A stretch of DNA of 64,000 nucleotides from Chitinibacter tainanensis DSM 15459 (GCF_000429785.1 NZ_AUCN01000019.1:1670-65669), one strand, 5' to 3'; positions 34,866 through 44,344 are shown, numbered from the stretch's first letter. Notes: generated from the letters alone by a model not told the origin. Translations and numbers: made by a program.

Positions 34866-36257
34866 ATGTCGACTTCATCTGTCCAGACCATTCATTTTCA
34901 ACCGCGCAATAAAATCTACCCACGCTGGGTGCATGGGCGGTTTAACCGCTGGCGCATTGCCTGTGTGCTGCTCACCCAGCTGTTTTTTTATGGTGTGCCG
35001 TGGCTGCAGATCAATGAGCGCCCCGCCATGCTGTTCGATCTGGCGCACAGCAAGTTTTATGTATTTGGCCTGGTGCTGTTGCCGCAAGATTTTGTTTATC
35101 TGATGGCGCTGTTGCTGGTGTCGGCCTTTGGGTTATTTGTCTGGACCGCGATTGGCGGGCGCTTATGGTGTGGCTACGCCTGCCCGCAAACGGTCTATAC
35201 GCAGCTGTTTTTGTGGCTTGAACACCTAAGCGAAGGGGATCGCTCAGCACGAATCAAGCTGGATCGGGCGCCGTGGGGCCTTGCCAAACTCGCGCGCAAA
35301 GGCCTGAAACATAGCCTCTGGCTGGCGCTCTCGCTCTGGACGGGGATTACTTTCGTGGCCTATTTCACCCCGCTAAGCGAGCTGTTGCCGGGGCTGGCTA
35401 GCTTCAGCCTGGGGCCGTGGGATAGTTTCTGGATTGGCCTGTACGCCCTAGCCACCTATGGCAATGCCGGCTGGCTGCGCGAGCAAGTGTGCCAGCATAT
35501 GTGCCCGTATTCGCGCTTTCAGAGCGCGATGTTTGATGACAACACCCTGATCATCAGTTACGACGCCGCCCGGGGCGAGCCGCGTGGCCCGCGCGCGATT
35601 GGTCAAGACCCCAAGCTACTGGGCTTGGGCGAATGTGTATCGTGTACCTTGTGTGTGCAGGTGTGCCCGACCGGAATCGATATTCGCGAAGGGCTGCAAT
35701 ACGAGTGCATTGCCTGTACCGCCTGTATTGATGCTTGCGATCAGGTGATGGATCAGGTGGGGTATCCGCGTGGTTTGATTCGCTATACCACCGCCAATGA
35801 ACTGGCGCAGCAGCCGCAGCGACTGAGCGGCTGGCAACAGCTGCGGCGCCCACATGTGGCGCTCTTTAGTGTGGCGCTGCTGCTGGTGCTGGGTTTGAGC
35901 GCTTATACGCTCAGTACGCGTCAGCCGCTGAAGGCGAATCTGGTGCGCGAGCGCAATACGCTGGCGCGCGAATTAGCCGATGGCAGCACTGAAAACCTGT
36001 ACCGGCTGCAATTACAAAACACCGCCGAACAAAGCCGCCGCTATCAGCTGCGCGTTACCGGCCTGCCAGGGCTGCAGGCCGAAATTGATCAGGCCCAAAC
36101 TTTGGAACTCGCCGGCACCGAGAGCCGCGAATTTGTGGTGCGCGTAAAGACGGCCACGCCACCCGGCCCGGGCGCACACCCGGTGCTGTTTCAGCTGACC
36201 GCCGCGGATGATCCGGCGGTGCACATCAGCGAAAGCGCCACTTTCTTCGGCCGCTAG
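34866..36257 (+). CDS. ccoG: Cytochrome c oxidase accessory protein CcoG
   Basis: 463 aa. Several membrane helices, GGRLWCGYACPQTVYT (about 98-113), QHMCPYSRFQSAMFD and two 4Fe-4S motifs, CVSCTLCVQVCP (about 257) and CIACTACIDACD (about 280), followed by a periplasmic Ig-like C-terminal domain. CcoG acts in copper handling for assembly of cbb3-type oxidase. The ccoNOQP genes are not in this window. ATG at 34866 with AGGA upstream. Confidence 0.93.
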   Translation: MSTSSVQTIHFQPRNKIYPRWVHGRFNRWRIACVLLTQLFFYGVPWLQINERPAMLFDLAHSKFYVFGLVLLPQDFVYLMALLLVSAFGLFVWTAIGGRLWCGYACPQTVYTQLFLWLEHLSEGDRSARIKLDRAPWGLAKLARKGLKHSLWLALSLWTGITFVAYFTPLSELLPGLASFSLGPWDSFWIGLYALATYGNAGWLREQVCQHMCPYSRFQSAMFDDNTLIISYDAARGEPRGPRAIGQDPKLLGLGECVSCTLCVQVCPTGIDIREGLQYECIACTACIDACDQVMDQVGYPRGLIRYTTANELAQQPQRLSGWQQLRRPHVALFSVALLLVLGLSAYTLSTRQPLKANLVRERNTLARELADGSTENLYRLQLQNTAEQSRRYQLRVTGLPGLQAEIDQAQTLELAGTESREFVVRVKTATPPGPGAHPVLFQLTAADDPAVHISESATFFGR

Positions 36258-36260
36258 GCA

Positions 36261-36290
36261 AAAAAAAGCCCTGCCACCACGTGGCAGGGC
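36261..36290 (-). terminator. Terminator for the minus-strand SDR gene
   Basis: Ten-base stem GCCCTGCCAC/GTGGCAGGGC with a three-base loop, followed on the minus strand by an eight-T run. It also lies five bases after ccoG but lacks a T-run in that direction. The 160 bp from here to the SDR stop hold no gene I can support. Confidence 0.85.
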
Positions 36291-36449
36291 GAATGACTAC
36301 AGGGAGAGATGAAACAAACTACACACTTGCATGCACCACCGCCAAAGCTGGCAGTGGGGCAAAGTTTGGAGATCAATCACAAACTTGCCTTAGCTCTGAG
36401 TCGGGTGTCGGCAGAAAGTTCATCACTCGCGCAATTTTTTTGCAGCTTT

Positions 36450-37217
36450 TTACTGATCAGCCTGCGAGGCGGCAAAATGCAGTGTTTGCCCGCTCTGACC
36501 ACGGCTGGCTTCGCCCAGCCAATACATAATCGCCGGCATGATCGCGCTGGTTTCCGGCAGGCTCTCTTTGGGCTCGGCCGGATGGGTCGCCAAGCGGAAC
36601 GGCGACTGAATCGGGCCGGGCACCAGAAGATTAATCCGCAGCTGCGGCTGTTTATCCCATTCCGAGGCGGCAATTTGCACCCAGTTTTGCTGGCCGGCTT
36701 TACTCACGCTAAAGCCGCCCCAGTAGGCTTTGGCCTCAAAAGCATGGCTTTCGCCTAGCACCAAGACCGCCGCATCGGGGGCTTTGCTCAACAGCGGCAT
36801 CAGCGCGCGGGTCATGGCAAAAGGCGCGGCAACATTCACGCGGAACATGTCCACCCATTCATCCAGCTTTTGGATATTCAACGGCGAAAGATGGCTAAAG
36901 CCATTGGCGGCATGCAAGATGCCATCGAGCCGGCCAAATTCTTTTTGAATCAGTAATCCGAGCTGGGCCAGCTCTGCCTCACCCACTTTGGCCAGATCCA
37001 TCGGAATGGCCGCAGGCTGCGGGCCGCCGACACTTTCGATTGCATCGTAAGTGCGGCTGAGTTTTTTCTCGTTGCGCCCCACCAAGATCACCGTTGCGCC
37101 GAGCTTGGCCAGCTCCACCGCCGCCATCGCGCCAATGCCCTGCCCCGCGCCGGTGACCATAATCACCCGATCTTGCATCGCGCCAGCGGGGGCCTGATAG
37201 TGCTGCCAGTTTTCCAT
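36450..37217 (-). CDS. Short-chain dehydrogenase/reductase (YciK-like)
   Basis: 255 aa. NAD(P)-binding TGAGQGIG (about 22-29), LHAANG for the NAG motif, FRVNVAAPF, and the catalytic Ser in LVLGES. At the canonical YxxxK site the sequence is FSVSK, so Phe replaces the catalytic Tyr, with another Tyr four residues earlier (AYWGGFSVSK). Either the nearby Tyr acts or catalysis differs from classical SDRs. Substrate unknown. Start at ATG 37217; the longer frame would use TTG. Confidence 0.8.
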   Translation of the reverse strand: MENWQHYQAPAGAMQDRVIMVTGAGQGIGAMAAVELAKLGATVILVGRNEKKLSRTYDAIESVGGPQPAAIPMDLAKVGEAELAQLGLLIQKEFGRLDGILHAANGFSHLSPLNIQKLDEWVDMFRVNVAAPFAMTRALMPLLSKAPDAAVLVLGESHAFEAKAYWGGFSVSKAGQQNWVQIAASEWDKQPQLRINLLVPGPIQSPFRLATHPAEPKESLPETSAIMPAIMYWLGEASRGQSGQTLHFAASQADQ

Positions 37218-37257
37218 ATTCGTTCTGCCTATCTGCAATCAATCTTAATTTCAATCT

Positions 37258-37306
37258 AGGTATAGCTTGCCAAGCTTTAAATCAAATAGACTACAAAGCC
37301 ATACCC
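37258..37306. repeat. 49-bp bipartite motif, copy 9 (between SDR gene and hpnE)
   Basis: AGGTAT at 37258-37263 and ATACCC at 37301-37306, flanked by T and TA so that the arms read TAGGTATAGC and GCCATACCCTA. Located between the hpnE stop and the SDR start. Confidence 0.9.
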
Positions 37307-37322
37307 TACTGATGTATCTGTA

Positions 37323-38711
37323 TTAGCTAGCCACACCCGCCGCCGCACGATCGGCCAGGAGCGCCTGCGCGGCCAGCAAGCCGCTGCGCACGGCGCCTTC
37401 CAGCGTGGCCGGATATTCACCACGCCCCGGCCCCGCCAACCCGGCGGTGTAGTCGCCGGCGAGGTAAAGCCCACTCGCCGCAGTGCGATTGGCCGGCCGG
37501 GCCAAGCCCACGCTACAGGCAAACGTCGCCCGCTTTTCGGTAATCACCTGCCGGCTAAACACCTCATCCGGCAAACCCAGCTGCTGATGCAATTCAGCTT
37601 GCACCGCCAGCGCAAGTTCCTCATGCCCCATGCCGCTGTGCACGCCTTGCGCCGAAATCACCACCGCAATTAAGCCGGGGCATCCATGGGTATCGCTGCG
37701 ATCAAACACCCATTGCGCCAGACTATCGGCCAAACCCAGCATCGGCTGCGCCAAGCGCACTGCCGGCGTGTATTGCAAATACACGGTCACGATGGGCTGA
37801 TACGGCCAGCTAGCCAATTGCGCCGCCTGCGTCTGTACGCTGGGCAACTGACTATCTTGCAGCAGTTTGGCCGCCTGATGCGGCGCGGTGGCCACCACCA
37901 CCGCCTGATACGGCTCGGCTGCGCCATCCAGATACCAACCAGCAGCATCGTGTCGCAGCACTTTAACTCTATGGCCTAGCTGCACATACCCACCCTTCTG
38001 CTGGATATACGCCGCCGCCGGCTCAGCATACAGCGCGCTAAAATCCACCAGCGGTAGTAATAAATCTGATGCTGCACGGCGGCCACCCAGACTATCGCGC
38101 AAGACATTCAACAGCACCTGCGCACTGGCGATTTCCAGCGGGGTGTTGAGCGCCGCTAGCGTCAGCGGTGTCCAGAAACGGCTGATCAATTGCGCAGGCT
38201 GACGATTTTGCGCCAGCCATTCGCTCACGGTTTGATCCACCGGCAAACGCCAGCGCTGCCATTTAGCGCGCTGAATCAGCCACAGCAGCGCCCAGCGTTC
38301 ACCCCAGCTCAGCCCTTTGGCGCTGAGCAAGCCCGACAGCAAATGCAGCGGTGCGGGCCAGCGGGCACAGGCGAGGACAAAATCGGGCTCCACTTGCAGG
38401 CGCATTGGCAAACGGCGCAGCACTTGGCCTTCGTCCACCCCAAAGCGGCGCAACTGCCCGCGTAAAGCCTGATATGCGCCAATCAGTAAATGTTGGCCAT
38501 TATCCAGCGGCGCAGGTTTGCCCGGGCTGCTGTGTGCCGACAGCTGCGCGCGCTCAACACGGCGCGCCCGGCCGCCCAAAACTTTACCGGCTTCAAACAC
38601 CGTTACCACTACGCCCTGCGCGGCCAGCTCGGCCGCAGCGGTAAGGCCAGCATAGCCGCCACCAATCACCGCCACACGGCTGGGTGCGCCGGAATTCAAC
38701 GGCTGCGGCAT
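37323..38711 (-). CDS. hpnE: Hydroxysqualene dehydroxylase HpnE
   Basis: 462 aa. FAD-binding VAVIGGGYAGLTAAAELA near the N-terminus, LGGRARR, and the C-terminal GLYLAGDYTAG motif typical of the HpnE/phytoene-desaturase group. With HpnC and HpnD it makes squalene from farnesyl diphosphate; HpnE performs the last, FAD-dependent step. The ATG at 38711 lies four bases after hpnD ends; a TTG 12 bases earlier would overlap it. Confidence 0.88.
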   Translation of the reverse strand: MPQPLNSGAPSRVAVIGGGYAGLTAAAELAAQGVVVTVFEAGKVLGGRARRVERAQLSAHSSPGKPAPLDNGQHLLIGAYQALRGQLRRFGVDEGQVLRRLPMRLQVEPDFVLACARWPAPLHLLSGLLSAKGLSWGERWALLWLIQRAKWQRWRLPVDQTVSEWLAQNRQPAQLISRFWTPLTLAALNTPLEIASAQVLLNVLRDSLGGRRAASDLLLPLVDFSALYAEPAAAYIQQKGGYVQLGHRVKVLRHDAAGWYLDGAAEPYQAVVVATAPHQAAKLLQDSQLPSVQTQAAQLASWPYQPIVTVYLQYTPAVRLAQPMLGLADSLAQWVFDRSDTHGCPGLIAVVISAQGVHSGMGHEELALAVQAELHQQLGLPDEVFSRQVITEKRATFACSVGLARPANRTAASGLYLAGDYTAGLAGPGRGEYPATLEGAVRSGLLAAQALLADRAAAGVAS

Positions 38712-38715
38712 ACGC

Positions 38716-39552
38716 TTAGGCAAACCACCAGGTTTTCCACGCCAGCCATAATTTGCGAATCGGCGTCAGCGACAGGCGCTGATTCAGCACTTTTTGCGGG
38801 CCATCGCGGCGGATTTCATCCAGCGTGGCGCGGTAAATCGCCGCCATCACCAGCCCGGTGCGCTGGCTTTTCTTATCGGCCGCCGGCAGTAGCGCCATGG
38901 CTTGTTGATAATATTGCTCGGCCCGATCAATCTGAAAATTCATCAGAGCTTTAAATTCGGCCGTTTCGCGATAATTGAGAATATCTGCCGCCGGCACATT
39001 AAAGCGTTGCAACTCTTCCACCGGCAGATAAATCCGCCCACGACGGGCGTCTTCACCCACATCACGGATGATATTGGTGAGCTGAAAGGCAATGCCCAGA
39101 TCATGGGCGTATTTCAGTGTTTTGCGATCGGTGTAGCCAAAAATCGTCGCGGCCAGCTGCCCAACCACACTGGCCACACGGTAACAGTACAGGTGCAGGT
39201 CTTTAAAGCTGTTGTAGCGCGCCTGATTTAGATCCATTTCCATGCCGTCAATGATTTCCAGCAGCATTTCGCGTGGCAAATCATAGGCTTTGACTGCCGG
39301 CAACAAAGCCTGAGTTACTGGATGCTGCGGCGCACCGGCATACATTTGATCCACTTCGCTACGCCACCAATTGAGCGTAGTGCGCGCGACATTTTCATCG
39401 CTGGTTTCATCCACCACATCGTCCACTTCGCGGCAAAACGCATACAGAGCGGTAATGGCCAGACGCTGCTGCGGTGGCAAAAAACGGAAGCTGTAATAAA
39501 AACTGGAGCCGCTCTTGGCGGCTTTGTCTTCACAGTATTGATCGGGCGTCAC
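38716..39552 (-). CDS. hpnD: Presqualene diphosphate synthase HpnD
   Basis: 278 aa, GTG start. First aspartate-rich motif REVDDVVDE (about 41-49), and the second, NIIRDVGEDARRGRIYLP (about 157-174), as in squalene/phytoene synthases. N-terminus MTPDQYCEDKAAKSGSSFYY is typical of HpnD. Condenses two farnesyl diphosphates. hpnC, normally just upstream, is replaced here by a DUF4136 lipoprotein gene. Confidence 0.9.
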   Translation of the reverse strand: MTPDQYCEDKAAKSGSSFYYSFRFLPPQQRLAITALYAFCREVDDVVDETSDENVARTTLNWWRSEVDQMYAGAPQHPVTQALLPAVKAYDLPREMLLEIIDGMEMDLNQARYNSFKDLHLYCYRVASVVGQLAATIFGYTDRKTLKYAHDLGIAFQLTNIIRDVGEDARRGRIYLPVEELQRFNVPAADILNYRETAEFKALMNFQIDRAEQYYQQAMALLPAADKKSQRTGLVMAAIYRATLDEIRRDGPQKVLNQRLSLTPIRKLWLAWKTWWFA

Positions 39553-39561
39553 GATGTTCTC

Positions 39562-40248
39562 TTATGGTTTGGGGCTGGCGAGCGGGATTTTCACTTCGCG
39601 GCTGGCACCCGTCGGACCGGGGAATGGCATAAACAGGCTTTTCATCAGCCATGGCACGGCAGATTCCAGCTCATCTTGCTGGCTGCGATTGCGGGCCCGG
39701 CCTTCGTATAATTTGGCAAATTCGCCGTTTTTGAGCGCCTTGCGGTCGTAAATATCTACAAATAGCTCGCGGGTGTAGACAGTTTCATTCACCGTTTGGC
39801 TACCCACAATGCCGGTTTCCGGATAATAGCGCGGCACTAACACCACGCTACCGCCGCTAATCACTCGCTGATAGCTAACCGAATAACCAATCGTGCCCCA
39901 GATCGGTTGCTGGTAAGACTGGTTTTTACCGTCATCAATCTGGTAATCAAATTTCACCAGCCAATCGGCTTTGAGCGGATCTTTCTGCCAGATATAGCCT
40001 TGCTTGGCCAGCTGTTCGCCCAGTTGCTGCTCGAATTGCTGGTAGGCCAGACTCTGGCTGTGTTTGCTATTGGCTTCAATGGCAAAGGCCTTGGGCAAAG
40101 CCATAGCCGCCTGTACCGCCGCTGCGCCCGAAGCAGCCGCTGGCGCGCTGGCCGGTAGCTGATGCCGCACCGAGACGGTGGCGACAAAGCTGGGGCTAGC
40201 GCAACCGGCCAGCAAGGCAAGCGCGAGCAGTGCACTGGCGGCGCGCAT
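39562..40248 (-). CDS. DUF4136 domain lipoprotein
   Basis: 228 aa. Lipobox LAGC at residues 13-16. The DUF4136 domain (ADWLVKFDYQIDDGK, TVYTRELFVDIYDRKAL) fills the rest; the family is of unknown function in the outer membrane. Its ATG overlaps the aroC stop by one base (TAATG), and hpnD begins nine bases after it, so aroC, this gene, hpnD and hpnE form one operon. Confidence 0.82.
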   Translation of the reverse strand: MRAASALLALALLAGCASPSFVATVSVRHQLPASAPAAASGAAAVQAAMALPKAFAIEANSKHSQSLAYQQFEQQLGEQLAKQGYIWQKDPLKADWLVKFDYQIDDGKNQSYQQPIWGTIGYSVSYQRVISGGSVVLVPRYYPETGIVGSQTVNETVYTRELFVDIYDRKALKNGEFAKLYEGRARNRSQQDELESAVPWLMKSLFMPFPGPTGASREVKIPLASPKP

Positions 40249-41348
40249 TAGGCAATCGCCCCGGGGATGCGCGGCGTATTCACGACCACATCACCGCATT
40301 GCGCCCGATGGCGCAGCGCGTGGTCGATCAAGACCAAGGCCAACATGGCTTCGGCAATCGGCGTCGCGCGAATGCCGACACAAGGGTCGTGACGGCCGGT
40401 GGTGGCCATCATAACTGGATTGCCCATTTTGTCGATTGATTGGCGCTCTTGGGCAATACTGGAGGTGGGTTTAACCGCCAGATTCACTGTAATAGCCTGC
40501 CCGGAAGAGATACCCCCCAAAATACCGCCAGCATGATTAGTCGCAAAGCCATTGGGCGTCAGCTCATCGCAATGCACCGAGCCACGTTGCGCGATGCTGT
40601 CGAAACCGGCACCAATCTCGACGCCTTTGACGGCATTGATATTCATCATCGCATAGGCGATGTCGGCATCAAGCCGATCGTACACCGGCTCGCCCCAACC
40701 CACTGGCACGTTTTCGGCCACCACCGAAATTTGCGCCCCCACCGAATCACGCTCGGCGCGGATTTGATCCATATAGGCTTCCAGTTGCGGCACGATCTCG
40801 GCATTCGGGGCAAAGAAGGCGTTGTCGCTCACGTGCTCCCAGCTTTGGAACGGGATTTTGATCTCGCCCAGCTGGCTCATATAACCGCGAATCACCACGC
40901 CAAATTTCTCTTTCAACCATTTTTTGGCAATCGCCCCTGCCGCCACCCGCACTGCGGTTTCGCGCGCCGAAGAACGACCACCACCGCGATAATCGCGAAT
41001 GCCGTATTTATGCCAATAGGTGTAATCGGCGTGGCCAGGGCGGAAAGTTTCGACGATTTTGCCGTAATCTTGGCTGCGCTGATCTTGATTGCGAATCAGC
41101 AGCGCAATCGGCGTGCCGGTGGTTTTGCCCTCGAACACACCGGAGAGAATCTCGACCGTATCGGGCTCTTTGCGCTGGGTGACATGACGGCTGGTACCGG
41201 GTTTGCGGCGATCCAGCTCCAGCTGGATATCTTCCACGCTCAAATCCATTCCCGGAGGGCAGCCATCCACAATACAACCGATGCCGGGCCCGTGGCTCTC
41301 ACCAAACGAGGTGACCGTAAACAGCAAACCCATACTATTGCCCGACAT
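40248..41348 (-). CDS. aroC: Chorismate synthase
   Basis: 366 aa. [18 protein letters not shown] near the start, [21 protein letters not shown] and the C-terminal [18 protein letters not shown] are AroC signatures. It converts EPSP to chorismate and needs reduced FMN. The ATG at 41348 ([10 protein letters not shown]) matches the usual start; the longer open frame is not expected. A near-copy of the 49-bp motif lies at 40467-40515. Confidence 0.97.
   Translation of the reverse strand: MSGNSMGLLFTVTSFGESHGPGIGCIVDGCPPGMDLSVEDIQLELDRRKPGTSRHVTQRKEPDTVEILSGVFEGKTTGTPIALLIRNQDQRSQDYGKIVETFRPGHADYTYWHKYGIRDYRGGGRSSARETAVRVAAGAIAKKWLKEKFGVVIRGYMSQLGEIKIPFQSWEHVSDNAFFAPNAEIVPQLEAYMDQIRAERDSVGAQISVVAENVPVGWGEPVYDRLDADIAYAMMNINAVKGVEIGAGFDSIAQRGSVHCDELTPNGFATNHAGGILGGISSGQAITVNLAVKPTSSIAQERQSIDKMGNPVMMATTGRHDPCVGIRATPIAEAMLALVLIDHALRHRAQCGDVVVNTPRIPGAIA
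40467..40515. repeat. Degenerate 49-bp motif (inside aroC)
   Basis: GGGTTT at 40467-40472 (one mismatch) and ATACCC at 40510-40515, with the standard 37-base spacing. Confidence 0.5.
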
Positions 41349-41433
41349 CTTGTGCTCCAGAAAATTGTATTTATTGGTCAATAGTTTGATTTTACCACGC
41401 GCGCCGCCGCTATACGCAGCGGCGACCCACAGA

Positions 41434-41470
41434 AAAAAACCGCCGCTCTGCAGCTGCAGAACGGCGGTTT
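41434..41470 (-). terminator. Terminator of the first porin gene
   Basis: Outer stem AAACCGCCG/CGGCGGTTT encloses the palindrome TCTGCAG-CTGCAGA; on the minus strand it ends in a seven-T run. Confidence 0.88.
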
Positions 41471-41502
41471 AAAGACGGTGGTTTCAAGCGCGCCAGAGGC
41501 GA

Positions 41503-42642
41503 TTAGAAGTCGCCGCGCAGACCAATTGCGAAGATGCTAGCGTCTGAACCTTTGCTCAAACTAAAGCCTGAGCCAGTGGTTGAGTTTGCGTTCTTGTCAT
41601 TATCGATTTTGGTGTAAGTTGCGATCACACGAACTTGTTTGTGCAGATTATATGAAGCGCCAAGACCAAATTGCTTCGCACCTGAATCAGCAACGGTTTT
41701 GCCATTTTGTTCAACTTCATCTGCAATCGCATAATTGGCGTGGAAGTTCCAGTCGCCCATGGCATAGCCCAAGCCAAAGCCGTAAGTATTTTGCTCTTGC
41801 TCAGTTTTAGCAGCTGAACCGATTGCGTATTCAGTGTTCATTTTTTCCCAAACAGCACTGAATTTCACACCAGCGTATTTCAATGTGCCGCCAACAGTCA
41901 CTGCATCTGCCGATTCGTTACTTTGTTTGCCAGTAACATCTGATTTGCTCGACAGCTTAACGCCGGTCAGATCATATGAAGCATCACTCAACTTCGCATA
42001 ACCCACACCGAGATCAAAAAATTGGCTTGAGTAAGCTGCCATCAGCGACAGTTGCGGAGCATTTACCTCACCTACCTTGCCGAAGTTGTAGCTCAATTGA
42101 CCTGAAAAGCCAGCAAATTTCGGAGTTTCATAATGAACGATATCACCCTCGCGACCGCCCATACGACCAATGATTGAGTCTTTACCAGTCAAATCAGTTG
42201 TATCGTTCAGGTTGTCATCAAATACGCCGTAAGCCGCTTTTTTCAGGTTTTTGTAGGCGTTATCGTAACGGCCAGCTAGAAATTTACCCGCAGCAGTGCT
42301 TTCCAAACCGATGAAGGTATTGCGAGTACCGAATGTTGCAGTGGCTGATTTTTTCTCACCACTATCACCCACATAGATGCGCGATTCAACTTGACCGATA
42401 GCCTTCAGGTTGTCGTTCAGTTTCCATTCGCCCTTAACACCAAAGCGTGAGCCTTGATCAGCCAAACGGGTTTGATCATCATTAGCATCAGTGACGGTGG
42501 TTCCGGCGAGCGGCGATACGCTAGCAATTTCCACTGCTGTACGCAAGCTGCCGTAGATCTTTACTGGGCCCAGATCAACATCAGCAAAAGCGGCTGGGGC
42601 AACAAACGCGGCAGCAACTGCAGCAGCAATCAATTTCATCAT
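41503..42642 (-). CDS. Outer-membrane general porin (Gram-negative porin_4 type)
   Basis: 379 aa. Signal peptide MKLIAAAVAAAFVAPAAFA, then a 16-strand-like porin chain beginning DVDLGPVKIYGSLRTAVE, with SRFGVKGEWKLNDNLKAIGQVESR and GNTFIGLES-like RNTFIGLESTAAGKFLAGRYD typical of Neisseria/Burkholderia porins, and a C-terminal aromatic residue (RGDF) for BAM recognition. Codon use is A+T-richer than its neighbours, usual for surface proteins. A perfect palindrome lies in the 5' leader (42677-42690). Confidence 0.9.
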   Translation of the reverse strand: MMKLIAAAVAAAFVAPAAFADVDLGPVKIYGSLRTAVEIASVSPLAGTTVTDANDDQTRLADQGSRFGVKGEWKLNDNLKAIGQVESRIYVGDSGEKKSATATFGTRNTFIGLESTAAGKFLAGRYDNAYKNLKKAAYGVFDDNLNDTTDLTGKDSIIGRMGGREGDIVHYETPKFAGFSGQLSYNFGKVGEVNAPQLSLMAAYSSQFFDLGVGYAKLSDASYDLTGVKLSSKSDVTGKQSNESADAVTVGGTLKYAGVKFSAVWEKMNTEYAIGSAAKTEQEQNTYGFGLGYAMGDWNFHANYAIADEVEQNGKTVADSGAKQFGLGASYNLHKQVRVIATYTKIDNDKNANSTTGSGFSLSKGSDASIFAIGLRGDF

Positions 42643-42676
42643 TTCTATTAACTCCGGCTTTATAAAAGTTAGCTAC

Positions 42677-42690
42677 TGTGAAATTTCACA
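42677..42690. promoter_or_regulatory. 14-bp perfect palindrome in the porin leader (possible operator)
   Basis: TGTGAAATTTCACA, 35 bases upstream of the porin start. The half-sites TGTGA/TCACA are those of CRP, but the spacer is four bases, not six, so CRP binding is doubtful. A different dimeric regulator is possible. Confidence 0.45.
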
Positions 42691-42787
42691 ATGAGCGCAT
42701 TCTATAAATTCATTGTTAATATTCGAGGTCATTTCAATGACATTTGTATTACATTTTGCAATAACATCTTGTTTTGCCAGAAAAAAC

Positions 42788-42813
42788 AAAAAAGCGGCCG
42801 AAGCCGCTTTTTG
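42788..42813. terminator. Terminator of the second porin gene
   Basis: AAAAAGCGGC/GCCGCTTTTT; on the minus strand the loop is the very stable TTCG, followed by a T-rich run. Confidence 0.93.
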
Positions 42814-42842
42814 TATAGGCAATCTAAGCTGAAAGTATCAGA

Positions 42843-43919
42843 TTAGAAACCAACCAACAGGTTTGTGCGGAAGCGCACGTCGTTCTTAGCACCTTCATCA
42901 TCACGTACAATTACACGATTGCGCCAGGTAACATTTTTACCCAGAGCATAAGTAACGCGACCACCGTACTCTTGGTAAGAACCTTTCTGACCATAGGTCC
43001 AAGCATTTGCTACAGTCTTGTCGCCATCGATCTCATCAAAATGAGAATAGAAAGCGCTCACACCCAGGTTACCGAAGCTTTTAGAGGCAGTTACCAACCA
43101 AGCATCTTGAGAAGCTTTCTTGTTAACACTTACGCCAGCCAATTTGTCCAAGTTGTAATCATTGCTGCGGTAAGAAGCGAGCAGATTAATGCCGGCTACA
43201 TCAGCACTTGCACCAACTGAGTAGAACTCGTAGCCGCCTTCGTTACCATTAGAGAAGATACGATCTTTGTTAGATTCAAATGCGCCATAAAGCTTAACTG
43301 GCGAGAAATCTACAATAGCCGCAGCACTAAAGCCCATGCTACCAGCTTTGTCATTAGCCATACCTACTTCATTCAGAATAACACCAGCATTCAGGGCTAC
43401 CGGGCCAAACGAACCGTCGTAGCGAATTTGGTTTGGCGTACGACGACCGTCTTCGCCTTCGCTAGTACCACCCCAAACGTGACCTTGGTGTGCATCATTA
43501 GTATTAACAACACCTGAGCCACCAAAGCCAAAGTGATTTTCACCGTACACAGCACCAGAGTGCGTCATGTACCAATCCATCATTTGGAAAGCTGGGGTCA
43601 GCATTTTACCAAAACGTACTTGACCAAAGTCACCTTTCAAACCAACCCAGGACTGGTGAGTACGCAGAGCAACACCCTCAGCGCCTTTTTCATCAGAGTT
43701 AGTCAGGCCGTACAACCAGATAGCCTGCAGACCACTATCCAGTTTATGTTCACCACTAAAGAAAATAGTTGTTTCATTTTCAAAAGTAGTAGCCGACTTG
43801 CCATCTTGTGAACGATAGTCGATGTATGCATCAACTTCACCAGAAACTGTTACATCCGCAAAAGCTGGAGCAGAAACTGCAGCTGCTACAGCAGCAGCGA
43901 TAAGAGCGCGCTTGAACAT
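42843..43919 (-). CDS. Outer-membrane porin
   Basis: 358 aa. Signal peptide MFKRALIAAAVAAAVSAPAFA; mature start DVTVSGEVDAYIDYRS; porin strand WVGLKGDFGQVRFGKMLTP; C-terminal NLLVGF ending in Phe. Related to, but clearly diverged from, the porin encoded next to it. GGAGA lies eight bases before the ATG at 43919; the longer open frame lacks a plausible start. Each porin has its own terminator, so they are separate units. Confidence 0.88.
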   Translation of the reverse strand: MFKRALIAAAVAAAVSAPAFADVTVSGEVDAYIDYRSQDGKSATTFENETTIFFSGEHKLDSGLQAIWLYGLTNSDEKGAEGVALRTHQSWVGLKGDFGQVRFGKMLTPAFQMMDWYMTHSGAVYGENHFGFGGSGVVNTNDAHQGHVWGGTSEGEDGRRTPNQIRYDGSFGPVALNAGVILNEVGMANDKAGSMGFSAAAIVDFSPVKLYGAFESNKDRIFSNGNEGGYEFYSVGASADVAGINLLASYRSNDYNLDKLAGVSVNKKASQDAWLVTASKSFGNLGVSAFYSHFDEIDGDKTVANAWTYGQKGSYQEYGGRVTYALGKNVTWRNRVIVRDDEGAKNDVRFRTNLLVGF

Positions 43920-44289
43920 TAAATTATCTCCAAAAGAGAGTTGATTTTTTAAACCACCGTAACAGCGGGCCTCTTTGTTTTTGCAACGGGCCACTGCTTT
44001 ACAGACTCAAGATTACGGAAGAACGCCGAGTGAAGCAAAAGCAATTGCGGTTTCTGGCCCTAGATGTAGCCTTAGCGCAACACACCCAAACCAATCCCTT
44101 AATCCCGAAACCTCACCAAAACACCAGTCAAAACTAAACAATAAAAACAATAATTTAGCGAATCAAGCTTATGCAAAGGATTACATTGCAATACGCTCGA
44201 ACCGGCCATCCATCCAACATGTCCATCCTTAGCACCACTCATGCAAAACATTGCAAAGGCCACAAGTAAATATTCCCACTCAGCAGACA
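43920..44289. other. Non-coding region upstream of the second porin
   Basis: A 370-bp A-rich region between the porin start and the gapA terminator. It must contain the porin promoter, but I see no -35/-10 pair I would defend, no gene and no 49-bp motif. Overlapping short frames lack ribosome-binding sites. Confidence 0.6.
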
Positions 44290-44328
44290 AAACAAAACGC
44301 CAGGGCTCGCGCCGCTGGCGTTTTGTTT
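44290..44328 (-). terminator. gapA terminator
   Basis: Fourteen-base perfect stem AAACAAAACGCCAG/CTGGCGTTTTGTTT with an eleven-base loop, 16 bases past the gapA stop. Confidence 0.92.
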
Positions 44329-44344
44329 ATGGGTTGGCTAGCGT

